From Diospyros lotus (lineage: Eukaryota; Streptophyta; Magnoliopsida; Ericales; Ebenaceae): DNA of 64,000 nt. The DNA lies in contig NC_068344.1 in the NCBI RefSeq assembly GCF_014633365.1, forward strand, positions 37,446,670 through 37,510,669, written 5' to 3'. Made by a program: the position numbers and the translations under genes. A model generated the notes under the pieces. The model was not told where the DNA came from. It made no database searches and saw only the letters and a list, made by a program, of their open reading frames with translations. Of the stretch, positions 23,201-49,753 are shown one piece after another. Position 1 is the stretch's first letter, and the number at the start of each line of letters is the position of its first letter.

Positions 23201-23840
23201 CTTCCAACTTCAGATAAAAATAAGGAAGATAGTTGAAGAAGGATAGAAATATTCTGCAACTAATTCAAGACATGGTATGTATCCAACTATTCTAAAACTC
23301 AAAAATAAATAACTAAAATGGATAAAAGAATTGAAGGCCGCCATTAGTAAACATACCATGTGGTCTTTGTCATGTTCTTCTGGAACAGATGATAAACAGA
23401 ATCACCAGTCCCTATCTTCCATAAGGTCACATTTTTGTCCTGTGGTGATGAAGCCTTCTGAAAGGTCTGAAGATAAGTCCCACGTGGCGACAAAGTGGCT
23501 GCAAGAACGTTGGGGATTTCAAAGGACTTTATCTCTGTGGAGCTTCTGCAATCATAGATGCTAATAACCGAGTCTGACTTCATGACTATCAGTTTAGACC
23601 CGTCATCACTGAACTTTGCATTAATGCAGGGAGCTCTTTCAAGCTTTGTGCTGGGTTTACCGTCACTGAAGGGGGGGCCAGTCCAAAGACTGAAACCCTC
23701 TGGTTCTCTAACTGTGAGAATAATATCATGATAGCAAGAACATCAAAGAAGTGGACAAGTATACGGAAAATCAACGATAATTACAGTCCAGAAGAAATAC
23801 CCAGAATCTCCAAAGAAGGTGATGGGTCTGCAACTGCCAT
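17205..23840 (-). CDS. eIF2A: Eukaryotic translation initiation factor 2A (eIF2A)
   Basis: Thirteen coding exons: 23840-23801, 23711-23357, 23156-22970, 22184-21950, 21806-21738, 21303-21202, 21062-21022, 20365-20232, 18698-18635, 18544-18448, 18357-18239, 17423-17401, 17298-17205. They total 1560 nt, 519 residues plus TGA, the usual length for plant eIF2A, and every junction keeps phase with GT-AG sites. The protein opens MAVADPSPSLEILVREPEGF and forms a WD-type beta-propeller, with FSLWTGPPFSDG near residue 20, WNPKGRFLCLAGFGNLPGDM near 330 and AFWDYLEKRQLG near 345. A linker, YRPPHAKNAEVIRDELFGGG (about 459-486), leads to a basic C-terminal helix, NALRNKKKREKQREKK. eIF2A is a cytosolic ribosome-associated factor that delivers Met-tRNAi independently of GTP in non-canonical initiation (family knowledge). 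Exon 12 is only 23 nt. The start is the first ATG before the conserved LEIL segment. Confidence 0.93.
18699..20231. other. Large eIF2A intron 8 with unplaced sequence
   Basis: This 1.5-kb intron is the largest of the gene. Its right part, about 19390-20150, is less AT-rich than the other introns and holds a plus-strand 107-codon ORF (19829-20152) matching no family I recognise. It may be an old insertion. No terminal repeats were found. Confidence 0.35.
21861..21892 (-). mobile_element. Possible short 3'-tail relic of an RTE LINE
   Basis: acaacaacaacaacacacaa followed by gccttgacc recalls the CAA-rich end plus agcctt of the LINE at 9705, but it is short and diverged. It lies in eIF2A intron 4. 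Confidence 0.3.
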
Positions 23841-23935
23841 TGAAGCCACCCGAGGATTCTCTGAATCAAAGGGAACCCAGTTTTCACAGTTCCCGTACAA
23901 ACTTCAAGTACTCACCGGCTTCGGCCTTGGCAACC

Positions 23936-23943
23936 TAGGGTTT
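23936..23943 (-). promoter_or_regulatory. telo-box (AAACCCTA) upstream of eIF2A
   Basis: The minus strand reads AAACCCTAGG about 98 bp upstream of the eIF2A start codon. This interstitial telomere motif is common near transcription starts of plant translation-machinery genes, which fits the product. Function here is inferred from position and motif. Confidence 0.5.
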
Positions 23944-23959
23944 CGGCAAACGCAAGGCT

Positions 23960-25327
23960 GCAAGACTGCAATTAAATAATTACATTATAATTTATTAATT
24001 ATAACTATTATTTAATATAATTCCTGGCTTTATTAATCTATTTATTTAAAGTGACTGATTATTTTAATTAGGATACGTTCTATCAAAACACTTCAATTAA
24101 TTTAAATATTATATAACTATAGATATGAAAAGATTAAAAATTATAATTTCATTATTAGAATGTCTTTTTTAGTCACGTCTAATTGATCAGTTTTACATCT
24201 TTCAATAAGAAAGGTAAATTTAAATTTAATCTATAATGATTATGCAGAGAATGAATTGGAACCTAAAAATCTAGACCACTCATCAATTTCTGCTAAGAAT
24301 TATAATTTTATCTTTGTCATGAAATATCATGTTACATTATTATTATTATTAAATAATAATATTTAATTTACTAGTAAATTTAATTATTTATTATAATATA
24401 GAGAGACAATAATTTAGGAGAATTGAAGTTGTGGGATTTCAAACAGGGTCTGAAAATGCATTTTGATTTCTTGATGTGAGATGAAAATAATTTAGGTCTA
24501 ATCAAAATATTTATTTATTTTTTTTGTAAATTTGTAATTTTATCAAATATTTTTAATTTTAATAATTAGGTCCAAAATACCTTAATTGAATTCAATTTTG
24601 TTTTAACGATTTAGAAAAAATATGTTCATATTAATTTAACACATCGGTATTATTATATAATAATATTCGTAAAATTTATGTATACATAAATTAAAAACAA
24701 AACAAATAGATGATGATGCATAACGAATTATATTTTTTTTCTTATGATATCTAATATATACGAATTTTATAAATATTATTATTATTATATAATATTTAAC
24801 CTGTAAAGTCAGCATAAAAATACTCAATTTTATTCATTAAATAAAATTATACTAAATTGAACCAATTTAAACCTAATTTTTAAAATTAAAATAATTAAAT
24901 AAAATTACATATTCGTAAAAATAATTAGATTATTTTTATGATTACCGCAATAGTTTATGGTTCAAAAGTAGCTTCCAAATTACATAGCCTGCAGCACAGG
25001 TACATGTCAACGCCCAACAGATAAAAATAATTTCAAAGATTGAAATAACATAAAGCATAGGCATTTGCATGATGAAATGGAGTCATTACCCAAAAAATGA
25101 GGCACCTTTGGATTACACAAAGTACCACAAGGTAACACACCACTAGCTCTCATTCAAGGAGACAGGGTGAAATTACACAATAATTGATCCTTTTGCTAGA
25201 CTTATTAAGTTACAATGCACCCCGACTTGCACTATATAGGATAATTTACTGACGATATGAGGGAAAAACAATACAAGAAAAGTAGGAGATACAAAGAAGC
25301 AAAACTGATGGAGGATTGCACCAACTG
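23960..25327. other. Intergenic AT-rich DNA between eIF2A and the BAGP1-like gene
   Basis: Very AT-rich with many ATTATT runs. It contains the eIF2A upstream region on the right side of that gene and the 3' flank of the BAGP1-like gene. No ORF or repeat structure is convincing. Confidence 0.5.
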
Positions 25328-41921
<16,594 letters not shown>

Positions 41922-42330
41922 CACCGTCGTCGTCGTCGTCGTCGCTCTGAATTGTCCAATTGCTACGACACTATCGCCGCCATGACTGACAAATTCATAG
42001 CCGAATCAGTCAAATTCTTCTCCCAAACTAGGTTTCCTGGAAGCGTCGGCCGTGGCGGTCCACGAAGACGAGCGAGACAACTGTGGCTTTGGGAAGAGTC
42101 AACCGAATCAGGATGATCATTTGATTAAACATATTGAAGCCGGGGAGAGAGAGAGATGGTGAATATGAATAAATTAATAGAGAAATAACGCCATTATTGG
42201 GGCTTAATGACTAAATTAGCCCGCTTCCATTGGAGCGCTAATGGTCTTGCAAGAAAGAACCCGTCGAATCCATAGTAAGAACGCTACGCAGAGTGGAAGA
42301 AGGAGAGAGATCTTACCGTGGGATTCGCAT
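41922..42330 (-). other. 5' leader and promoter-proximal region of the BAGP1-like gene
   Basis: Immediately upstream of the start on the minus strand lies a GAC trinucleotide run (plus-strand 41925-41945, cgtcgtcgtcgtcgtcgtcg). A short upstream ORF at 41998-41963 reads MNLSVMAAIVS and then a stop. A donor-like CCACG|GTAAGATC at 42317/42316 could end a first non-coding exon, with an acceptor such as ttgtcag nearer the ATG. The leader structure is inferred from sites only. Confidence 0.4.
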
Positions 42331-44440
42331 CTCCTTTCTCGCCGGCAATGCAGTAACGTGTTGGGAAAAATACTTTGGATAATGTAAATTATGTAAAAAA
42401 AATATTAATATCTTCTGTTTTTTCAATTTCAAAATACTTTTCCTATTTTGTGCCCCCGGGTCACCTGGTAAGGGTATTGTCCGTACGATAAAGGGATTAT
42501 TGTTCTTAAATATTAATAAAGAGTTATTGTATTTTATTTTTTTATTTTGGATTATTGTCCTTACGATAAAGGGATTATTGTTCTTAATATATATTTATTA
42601 TTTTTTATTTTTTTATCCAAATTATAATAAAGAGTTATTGTATCCCAAAAAAAAAATTGATCCATGTTCGATAAAGAAGATGCTATTGATACTTCATAAT
42701 TTACATATTTAATTACACAGTGTACTTAAAATGTCTAAAATGCTCCATATCCAAAGTTGTGGGGCGAGGCGGTAAGGCGCAGTGAGGCGCATGACTAAAA
42801 TAGCTCTCACCCAAAACGGTGAGGCAAGCTGGTGAAGTGCAGTGAGGCGCGATGGGTATTTTTGTCATTTGTGATATATTATGTAATCTAAGGGATACCA
42901 ATAGCATGGTTCGCTTAATAATAGGCCCAAATTGAAAAAAGTAAGCCAAAAGGCATATTGGATGAAGAATTCCACATAAACAAATTGTAGGTATATGAAA
43001 TTATCGAATCACAAAAAACAATGAACACTAATATGAGTGACCAAGATTGAGGTAAACTTAAGTGATCGAGTAACCTTACCCGATAGCCGTTCTCAAAACT
43101 TTCAGTAAGTCTTCATAAGAAATTCATAATTCACTGAGCAATTGCTATTCGAAATACTTTTATGGGTCCTCCAAATTAAAAAATCTCTCTTACAATCGTC
43201 CAATGAATTTTTTCGGAATATTACAAATCTAGAGAGACATAATCTCCAAATATTATTCACGCGAGATTATGATGAACATGGTTAATTATACGTTAAATAT
43301 CCTCACCTATAAATTTGGAGTAAAACCTAAAATACCTTTTGAATATTGTGCATTTACCTTTCTTCCTTGTAAATATGAAACTCATCTCCTAATAAATATA
43401 CACTTATAGCTCAACTCATATGCCAACTTTATTTGATTTATGCATTTTGCATTTCGGGCATGAGACTAACTTAAATATACAAAAGACTCACCCCTGTGCC
43501 TCTAACCAGTTTATTTATATACAAGTATCTCTAATACTACATTTGTTACACTCTCGTGTTGTAAATAAATTTATTGTTACTTCTTGCTAAGAACAAAGGT
43601 AATGTTAATTATTATTTTTAGAGCAATTGTTACTAATAATTTTTTTTTTTATAACTTAAAAAATTTGTAATTATATTTTATATTTATAAAAAAATGTCTT
43701 AAAATAAGATATTTATGCATTATTTTATTTTTGTTATTTTATATTAAATTTAACTCGATTAAATAAATATTGGAGATAGTTTTAACATCATTTTAATTTA
43801 ATTAATGTTATTTCATTACATGGAAGATCATTTTGTCATATTAAGAAAATTCAGATATCAAATTGATAAAAATAAAATATATGAAATGTCAAAGCAAAAG
43901 GCCCAAATTACAATAATATATAATTCATTTACTCAATACAATTAGTAATTGAAGGTTTCGTGATTTGTCAAAAAAAAAAAAAATGAAGTATTGAAAAAAA
44001 TTAAGTATTGGTTTAATTATGTTATCAAATTTGACAATTCTAATTATTTTAGTTTGATTTAGTTTTTTGTATTGAAAAAAATTGACTTCAAATTTTGATT
44101 TTTTTGGTTTTTTGGGGTCTATTTCAAATTTTTCTTTTTTTTTTTCACTTTGTTCGGTTGGATTTTTTGATTTGCTTGATTTTTTTTATTTTTTAAATTT
44201 TGTTGACCATTTGAATTTTTTTTTATTTTTTCAATTTATTTAATTTGTTGGTTTGCTAGTCCACGAAAAATAGAGATGGTCAATACTCTTTCTTAAATAT
44301 ATATATTTCAAAATTACAAATTATACATAGATTTGTTATAATATATATATATATATATTTTAGTTTATAAATAAAATTTATAATTATATGTGTAGCCGTG
44401 GATAAAAGCATTGTCTGTAATTAGCCATTACCTCTGGGGT
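42331..44440. other. Intergenic DNA between two divergent genes
   Basis: AT-rich and T-homopolymer-rich sequence separates the minus-strand BAGP1-like gene from the plus-strand phosphatase. It contains the duplication at 42470-42645 and a patch with repeated gtgaggc-type words at 42755-42860. The rest shows no gene. Both promoters should lie here. Confidence 0.5.
42470..42645. repeat. Diverged tandem duplication
   Basis: The words acgataaagggattattgtt and ataaagagttattgtat each occur twice in the same order (first copy from about 42485, second from about 42560). This indicates a local duplication of roughly 75-90 bp. Confidence 0.6.
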
Positions 44441-44517
44441 GGTTAGTGTATTTTACCAATAAACCCACCTGTGTATATCTATATATATGTCAGAGGTCTT
44501 GCGTTGACGTTGGAAAG

Positions 44518-45714
44518 ATGGCTGGAGAAGGCGCTCGCGGGGAGCGAAGCCCGGCGTGCGAGAGCCTGCCTCGCCTTCTCTCCTCTTTCGTGGACGCTTT
44601 CGTCGACTTCTCCGTCGGCGGCCTCTTCTTGCCCCCAAACCCTAGCCCCTCATCTCCATTAGACCCCATTCCTACCACCTACCCCTCGCCGGACCGCCTT
44701 GTCGCCGTCGGCGATCTGCACGGCGACCTCCAGAAATCCAAAGAGGCGCTGAGGCTGGCCGGCCTCATTGATTCCTCCGACAGATGGATCGGCGGCTCCG
44801 CCACCCTGATCCAGATCGGCGACGTCCTCGACCGTGGCGGCGACGAGATCAAGATTCTCTACTTCCTGGAGAAGCTCAAGCGCCAGGCTGCGAAGTCCGG
44901 CGGCACGGTAGTTACGATGAACGGGAACCACGAGATCATGAACATTGATGGTGATTTTAGGTACGTGACTCAATCTGGTTTAGAGGAGTTCCGAGTTTGG
45001 GCTGATTGGTATCGCGTCGGTAATGCTATGAAGAGTCTCTGTGATGGTTTGCCAAAACCGAAGGATCCGTTTCGTGGCTTGCCTTCGGTTTTTCCTAACG
45101 TTAATCAAGATATCAGTGATAGTATTAGGGCAAGAATTGCCGCGCTGAGACCTGAAGGTCCGATCTCGAGTCGATTTCTATCGAAAAATTTGACTGTTGC
45201 TGTCGTCGGAGAGTCCGTGTTTGTTCATGGAGGGCTTTTGCCGAAGCATGTTTTTTATGGATTAGATCGAATTAATGAAGACGTGAGGGAGTGGATTTGT
45301 GGATTGAAAGAGAGGGTTTCGTCGGAGTTAGTTAGGGGTAGGAACTCAGTTGTTTGGTTGCGGAAGTTCTCTCACGAATTGGCTAAAATGTGCGACTGTT
45401 CGACTCTTGAACATGTCCTCGCGACCATTCCTGGTGCGAAGAGGATGATCATGGGTCATACCATTCAAGAGAGTGGCATCAATGGCGTGTGTGACAACAG
45501 AGCAATAAGGATTGACGTGGGGATGTCCAAGGGTTGTATTAATGGATTGCCTCAAGTTCTAGAAATCATAAATGGGAATTCGGAGTTGCGGGTTTTATCG
45601 TCACACCCTTTGCATCAGAAAACACATGAATCTTCTCCTGAATCCAAAGAGAAAGAGGGGCTTGGTTTTCTGGTCCCTGAACATTGGCCAAAACAAGTAG
45701 AGGTGAAGGCCTAA
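44518..45714 (+). CDS. SLP2: Shewanella-like protein phosphatase, SLP2 type
   Basis: A single-exon gene of 398 codons starting at the ATG in GGAAAGATGGCTGGAG. An in-frame ATG at 44446 lies in AT-rich leader sequence and is less likely. The PPP-family metallophosphatase motifs are all present: GDLHG (65-69), GDVLDRGG (101-108), GNHE (136-139), VHGG (236-239) and MGHT (312-315), which place the two-metal site and the catalytic His. Plant SLP phosphatases derive from bacterial Shewanella-like enzymes. SLP1 has a plastid transit peptide that is absent here. SLP2 acts on phospho-Tyr or phospho-Ser substrates and in Arabidopsis is linked to the mitochondrial intermembrane space through Mia40, where disulphides matter. 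Cysteines at MCDC (292-294) are notable. The first third of the CDS is more GC-rich than the rest. TATA-like runs lie close upstream (44480-44488 and 44341-44358). Confidence 0.92.
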   Translation: MAGEGARGERSPACESLPRLLSSFVDAFVDFSVGGLFLPPNPSPSSPLDPIPTTYPSPDRLVAVGDLHGDLQKSKEALRLAGLIDSSDRWIGGSATLIQIGDVLDRGGDEIKILYFLEKLKRQAAKSGGTVVTMNGNHEIMNIDGDFRYVTQSGLEEFRVWADWYRVGNAMKSLCDGLPKPKDPFRGLPSVFPNVNQDISDSIRARIAALRPEGPISSRFLSKNLTVAVVGESVFVHGGLLPKHVFYGLDRINEDVREWICGLKERVSSELVRGRNSVVWLRKFSHELAKMCDCSTLEHVLATIPGAKRMIMGHTIQESGINGVCDNRAIRIDVGMSKGCINGLPQVLEIINGNSELRVLSSHPLHQKTHESSPESKEKEGLGFLVPEHWPKQVEVKA

Positions 45715-46793
45715 TTGTTATCCAGGGAGGAATTTAACTCAACTTGGTAGTTTTACTTTAATCTCTTGAGAAAAACTAGCATATTAGTATATAAGTTTTA
45801 GATTATCATTGTGGGTTAACTTTCATGTGGAAGCATTATTCTTTGTAGTCAGTCATTGAGTCAACATATGATTAATAGAATGACTGTTCAGTCACTTGTA
45901 AGTTGGACTCACTCTTAACTCCTATTTGAGGCTTCTCTTGATTCATTTCAAATTAGTATGAACTGGGTGCAAGAACAACCAGATAGTTAAAAACATGATA
46001 AATGCTTTTATATTATTTGAAATGAATTTGACCTCCCTATTTGCTATAAACAAGTGAGATTCATACAACTTGGTTTTCTGGCATGATGCCTCATCCTTTG
46101 CATGAATGCCAGAACCTGGAAACTTTCTATGTTTGAACTCTAATTATAAGTGAAACCTTTGATCTGATTGAAAGTGAAATCATAATTTGCTCTTTCTTTT
46201 TCCCTGTCTTATCTTTATCATGTTAGGGTTGAAATCACAAGGCCTCAAATAGGAAACTTCAGATTCTGTCAATTGAATGAATAAATTTGCCATCACGTTC
46301 TGTGCTAAATGCCAAGGTTATAGGTTTGCAGCTATGACAGGCATGCAGGGTCTCATTTACGTTAAGCTAATGGTGGATGCGTATCTTAACTAGTTGTAAT
46401 TTCAAGGAAGTTTAGCAAGACTTGTTTTGTGTCAGGAAATAAGCATTTGAGCGTCACAGTCTGTACATCGCCCTGCATTTTTGGAACATGAAAGGACCCA
46501 AACTCAGAATTTCATGTGTGCAGATCCATCAACATTGGGTTTGTATTAGTGAATTATGCTATGCGGGCATAGTATAAGAATGTTAAAAGCAACTCAATTA
46601 GTTTAGATGGACTCTAAACTATGCTATGCCCATTAGATTATATACTTTCCATAATTTTCTATTGAGTTCCCCCTTTTCTAGCATACAGATTCAATGTTCA
46701 TAAAAAACTCAGAACTCTCTTTCTTATTATAGAGTTTTGTGCAATGATTATGGGTCCATGTTAGGGGTAACCTTCATGTTTATAGTTCCATAT
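45715..46793 (+). other. 3' flank of the phosphatase gene
   Basis: No ORF is supported. A polyadenylation-type AATAAA occurs at about 46280. The sequence ends at the left LTR of the following retrotransposon. Confidence 0.4.
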
Positions 46794-47157
46794 TGTCATG
46801 TACCTAGGGTTTGGATTGGAAATCGAAAGAATCCAAGGAATTAGGACCAATAACAGAAGGATTGGAGGGAGAATTGGATAGAAATGGGGAAGATAATAAA
46901 TAGAAATGAGGGAGAGTTGCAGACAGAGCAGAGAAAGACAAAGATTAGAGAGATAGCAGAGGGAAACGGGAGAGAATTTGAGAGAGAATTGATGAGAGGG
47001 AAAGTAGAATTCAATTATCATTCAAAACATACAATTCTCTAACTACTGTAGCCTATTTATAGGTTTTACCAAGGTACTAACAACTACAAAATAAGAGTAC
47101 AACTAAAAGAGAAATACATGTAATTCATATTACTAATCTATTCTTGGGGTCGTGACA
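46794..47157 (-). repeat. 3' LTR of the short LTR element
   Basis: 364 bp, plus-strand ends TGTCATG and GTCGTGACA. Complete. It aligns over most of its length with 49029-49317. Confidence 0.85.
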
Positions 47158-47227
47158 ACTTCCCCCTCCTTGAAAGAGTTATTGTCCCTAAGAACATACA
47201 GTGATTGGCCACTGTTCTCATCCAATC

Positions 47228-48289
47228 TCAACTTTCTCTCTCTGTTTTATTCTTCTTTCTTCTTCTAGGCCTCTTCCTTTGCGCTCTTAGGTTCGCACAA
47301 GCAATTTCAGGCATAAGTTGATCCAAAACTTCACTAAAAGTAACCTTATTGAGTTTGAGCCAAATATAACTACATACTGCAATAGCTATCCAATCAAGAT
47401 TGGACTCCCATTTAAGAACATGATCAGCCACTCCCTGACTGTCGTAGTTGGCAACTGAAACTTGCAAGTGATGATCAGTATAAAGTTCACACATCTAACT
47501 AGTTACCATAAGAAAAGCTAGTGATGGAACACAATCTTTATTTACATATGTTCCCCTCTTCTCATCATCTTCGGTGTTGACTGTTTTGAGCCCAAAGGAT
47601 TGCCTAATGAAATCCTCAGCTGCAGTAGAAAAATGTTGAACAGACAGATTGTCTTCCTCTAGTTTTAGGACCTCATCATCATTGTAAGTAGTTTTCTTAG
47701 AGCCAATATAAGACGGCTCTGATCTGGATTGCCCAATCAGAACTTCTTTGACTACATGTGGAGCAACAAAGACTCGATCCAACCTAGAATTGCTGTCAGA
47801 GGCATCACCAATAACAGCTCCAACATGCTTCATAACTGGGACATCTAATGAATCAATGTTGTGTTCTAAATCTGATTGGTCCTTAGTTTTCGGTAAGTTC
47901 GAAAACTGGTCCGATATAGCATCCGCTTCCTTTAAATCGGATGTAGTTGATAGGATTCCATTAAGAGGTTCTGCCTCAACTTCTGAGGATCTAGTAGCTC
48001 TGTTGACCATTCCGGTTCCTAGTAGAATCGGGTTCGATCTCTCAATTGGAGGAAAATTAGGAGAAATTCGTACCGAATTTTGCCTTGCCAACATCATCAT
48101 AAAATGTTGTATCTGATTGTTCTGTTTGCTCATCTCTTCGCGCATTTGATCCACTGCGCTATCCAATTTCTTCTCTATCACCGATTCTATGGACTCCTCA
48201 ATGGTCCCCATGTGGATCTGCATTTCCGTCGCTATTGTTGTCACTTGTTGCAACTACGTCTCCATCTTTTTCATCCTGGTGTCGATGGC
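47228..48289 (-). pseudogene. Single interior ORF of the short LTR element, broken by two in-frame stops
   Basis: The minus-strand frame runs from MAIDTRMKKMET (near 48289) through TIATEMQIHMGTIEESIESV and a predicted coiled coil, EKKLDSAVDQMREEMSKQNN, to a basic end, RAQRKRPRRRKKNKTERES, near the purine tract. In-frame stops occur after KKMET and after SLAFLMVTS. The first part resembles the N-terminal coiled-coil segment of plant gypsy Gag proteins. The middle and end match nothing I recognise, and there is no zinc knuckle. Confidence 0.6.
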
Positions 48290-49014
48290 CATTTGAGTTC
48301 AGATCGTTGTAGTTGTCTATGAAATTGCGTCCAAATTCATGATTGGCTGCCCGAGTCCTCTTCAAATTTGAAATCGCTGGGGTTGAGGAATCGGCCTAGA
48401 TCGCCTGAACTCGCCTGATGCAATCGTTTCCTGTACTTGCCTTGGTTAGTTGCTATGACTTTGATTAGCAATCCTGAATTTGCCTTTGTCACAATCGAAA
48501 ATTGGCTGGCTTGGCTTTAACGAATCTGCTAATAAAATTCGCCTAGCTTGTTGAAAATTACGTCCAAGAATCGTTGGCAGTTCCAAACGTAGTTCTAGTG
48601 ATCTTAGCAACACGTTGGGACAAGCAGAGTTCGACGTTTGGGTGTAGAATCGATTGAGCGATGATTTTAGGAGATTCCAGCAAATTCAAGAGTTCCGACA
48701 ATTTCAATTAGCCTCGGTGTTGATAGGTGAGCACGATCAGCGATTCCAACCTGATCCTGGAGGGTGATAATGGCGAATTAGTGAAACGGATACAAAGGCG
48801 GCTTAAAGAGATTAGCGTCTTCAAGACTTTGAGCAAGAATTACTTGCTTACTCGTATCTGCTGGAGTCACTGAGATCTGTAACTCAACTGCTTCCGCTAC
48901 GAATCACCCAAACTTGCTTCCAATGATCGATTGGCTCTGTTCGAATTTGGCTTGATTACTTCATAATCGGATCGAACACTATTGAATTTTTGAACTCACA
49001 GTCGAGGAACGATT

Positions 49015-49026
49015 GCTTTGATACCA
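49015..49026 (-). other. Primer-binding site (initiator Met-tRNA)
   Basis: Minus-strand TGGTATCAAAGC, one base different from TGGTATCAGAGC, begins two bases inside the LTR end. Confidence 0.75.
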
Positions 49027-49028
49027 AT

Positions 49029-49317
49029 TGTCATGTACCTAGGGTTTAGCCTAGGGTTTGGATTGGAAATTGGAAGAATCCGAGGGAATTAGGACTAATA
49101 ACAGGAGGATTGGAGGGAGAATTTGACAAAAACGGGGAAGATAATAAACAGAAATGAGGGAGAGTTGTAGACAAAGCAAAGAAATTGAGAGATTAGAGAG
49201 ATAGCATAGAGAAACAAGAGAGAATTGATGAGAGGGAAAATTGAATTCAATTATCATTCAAAACATACCATTCTCTAACTAACTTAGTCTATTTATAAGC
49301 TTTACCAAGGAAGGTAC
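49029..49317 (-). repeat. 5' LTR of the short LTR element, truncated
   Basis: 289 bp remain. The homology to the left LTR stops at aaggtac, where the left copy continues taacaactac. About 80 bp are missing. Confidence 0.85.
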
Positions 49318-49741
49318 TGTCACGACCTGACGCAGTGTGTAGCGCGTATATAAATAAAACTCACAAAGAAACCCTTGAAACAATAAGTTTCAAGTACCCT
49401 TGAGAGAACAAACTTCAACAACCAAAGCTAGACTCTTATCTAGGCGCAAGAATCGAATTTGCTTGCTGGAAAAAATCAAACTGGTTTGCTGGAATTTATT
49501 GAATAAAAAAATTATTACAACCCTTAGTTTCTAGGTGTATTTATAGAGTTTGACTAATCCATTTAATACTTGTAAACAAAATTCAACTAGAATCCTAATA
49601 GAAATAAAATCCTAATAAAACATGAAGTAGAATCCTAAAACTTATAAAATTTCGCTACTATTCCAACACTAGTGTGTGGGCCAATTCTTGGTTGCCCGGT
49701 TTGGGTCGAGTCAACTTTGGGTTGGGTCTTGATCGGTGACA
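49318..49741 (-). repeat. 3' LTR of the gypsy element
   Basis: 424 bp; plus-strand ends TGTCACGACC and GATCGGTGACA. It abuts the truncated LTR of the preceding element. Confidence 0.85.
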
Positions 49742-49753
49742 ACATCATTTACC

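Larger units (their letters stand above)
46794..49317 (-). mobile_element. Short non-autonomous LTR retrotransposon, right LTR cut short
   Basis: Two direct LTRs (46794-47157, and 49029-49317 truncated) share TGTCATGTACCTAGGGTTTG and most downstream words. Complete ends are TGTCA and TGACA in mirror fashion. On the minus strand a primer-binding site, TGGTATCAAAGC (49026-49015), complementary to initiator Met-tRNA with one mismatch, follows the 5' LTR. A purine tract, AGGAGGGGGAAGT (about 47170-47158), precedes the 3' LTR. The interior is only 1.87 kb and lacks recognisable protease, reverse transcriptase and integrase. The missing part of the right LTR ends exactly where the next element begins. 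Confidence 0.85.

Noticed and set aside
44341..44358. AT dinucleotide run as TATA box of the phosphatase
   Set aside because: It lies 160 bp from the start in generally AT-rich DNA, and another TATA-like run is closer; neither can be chosen from sequence alone.
45346..45555. Minus-strand ORF within the phosphatase
   Set aside because: Antisense shadow of the conserved MGHT region of SLP2.
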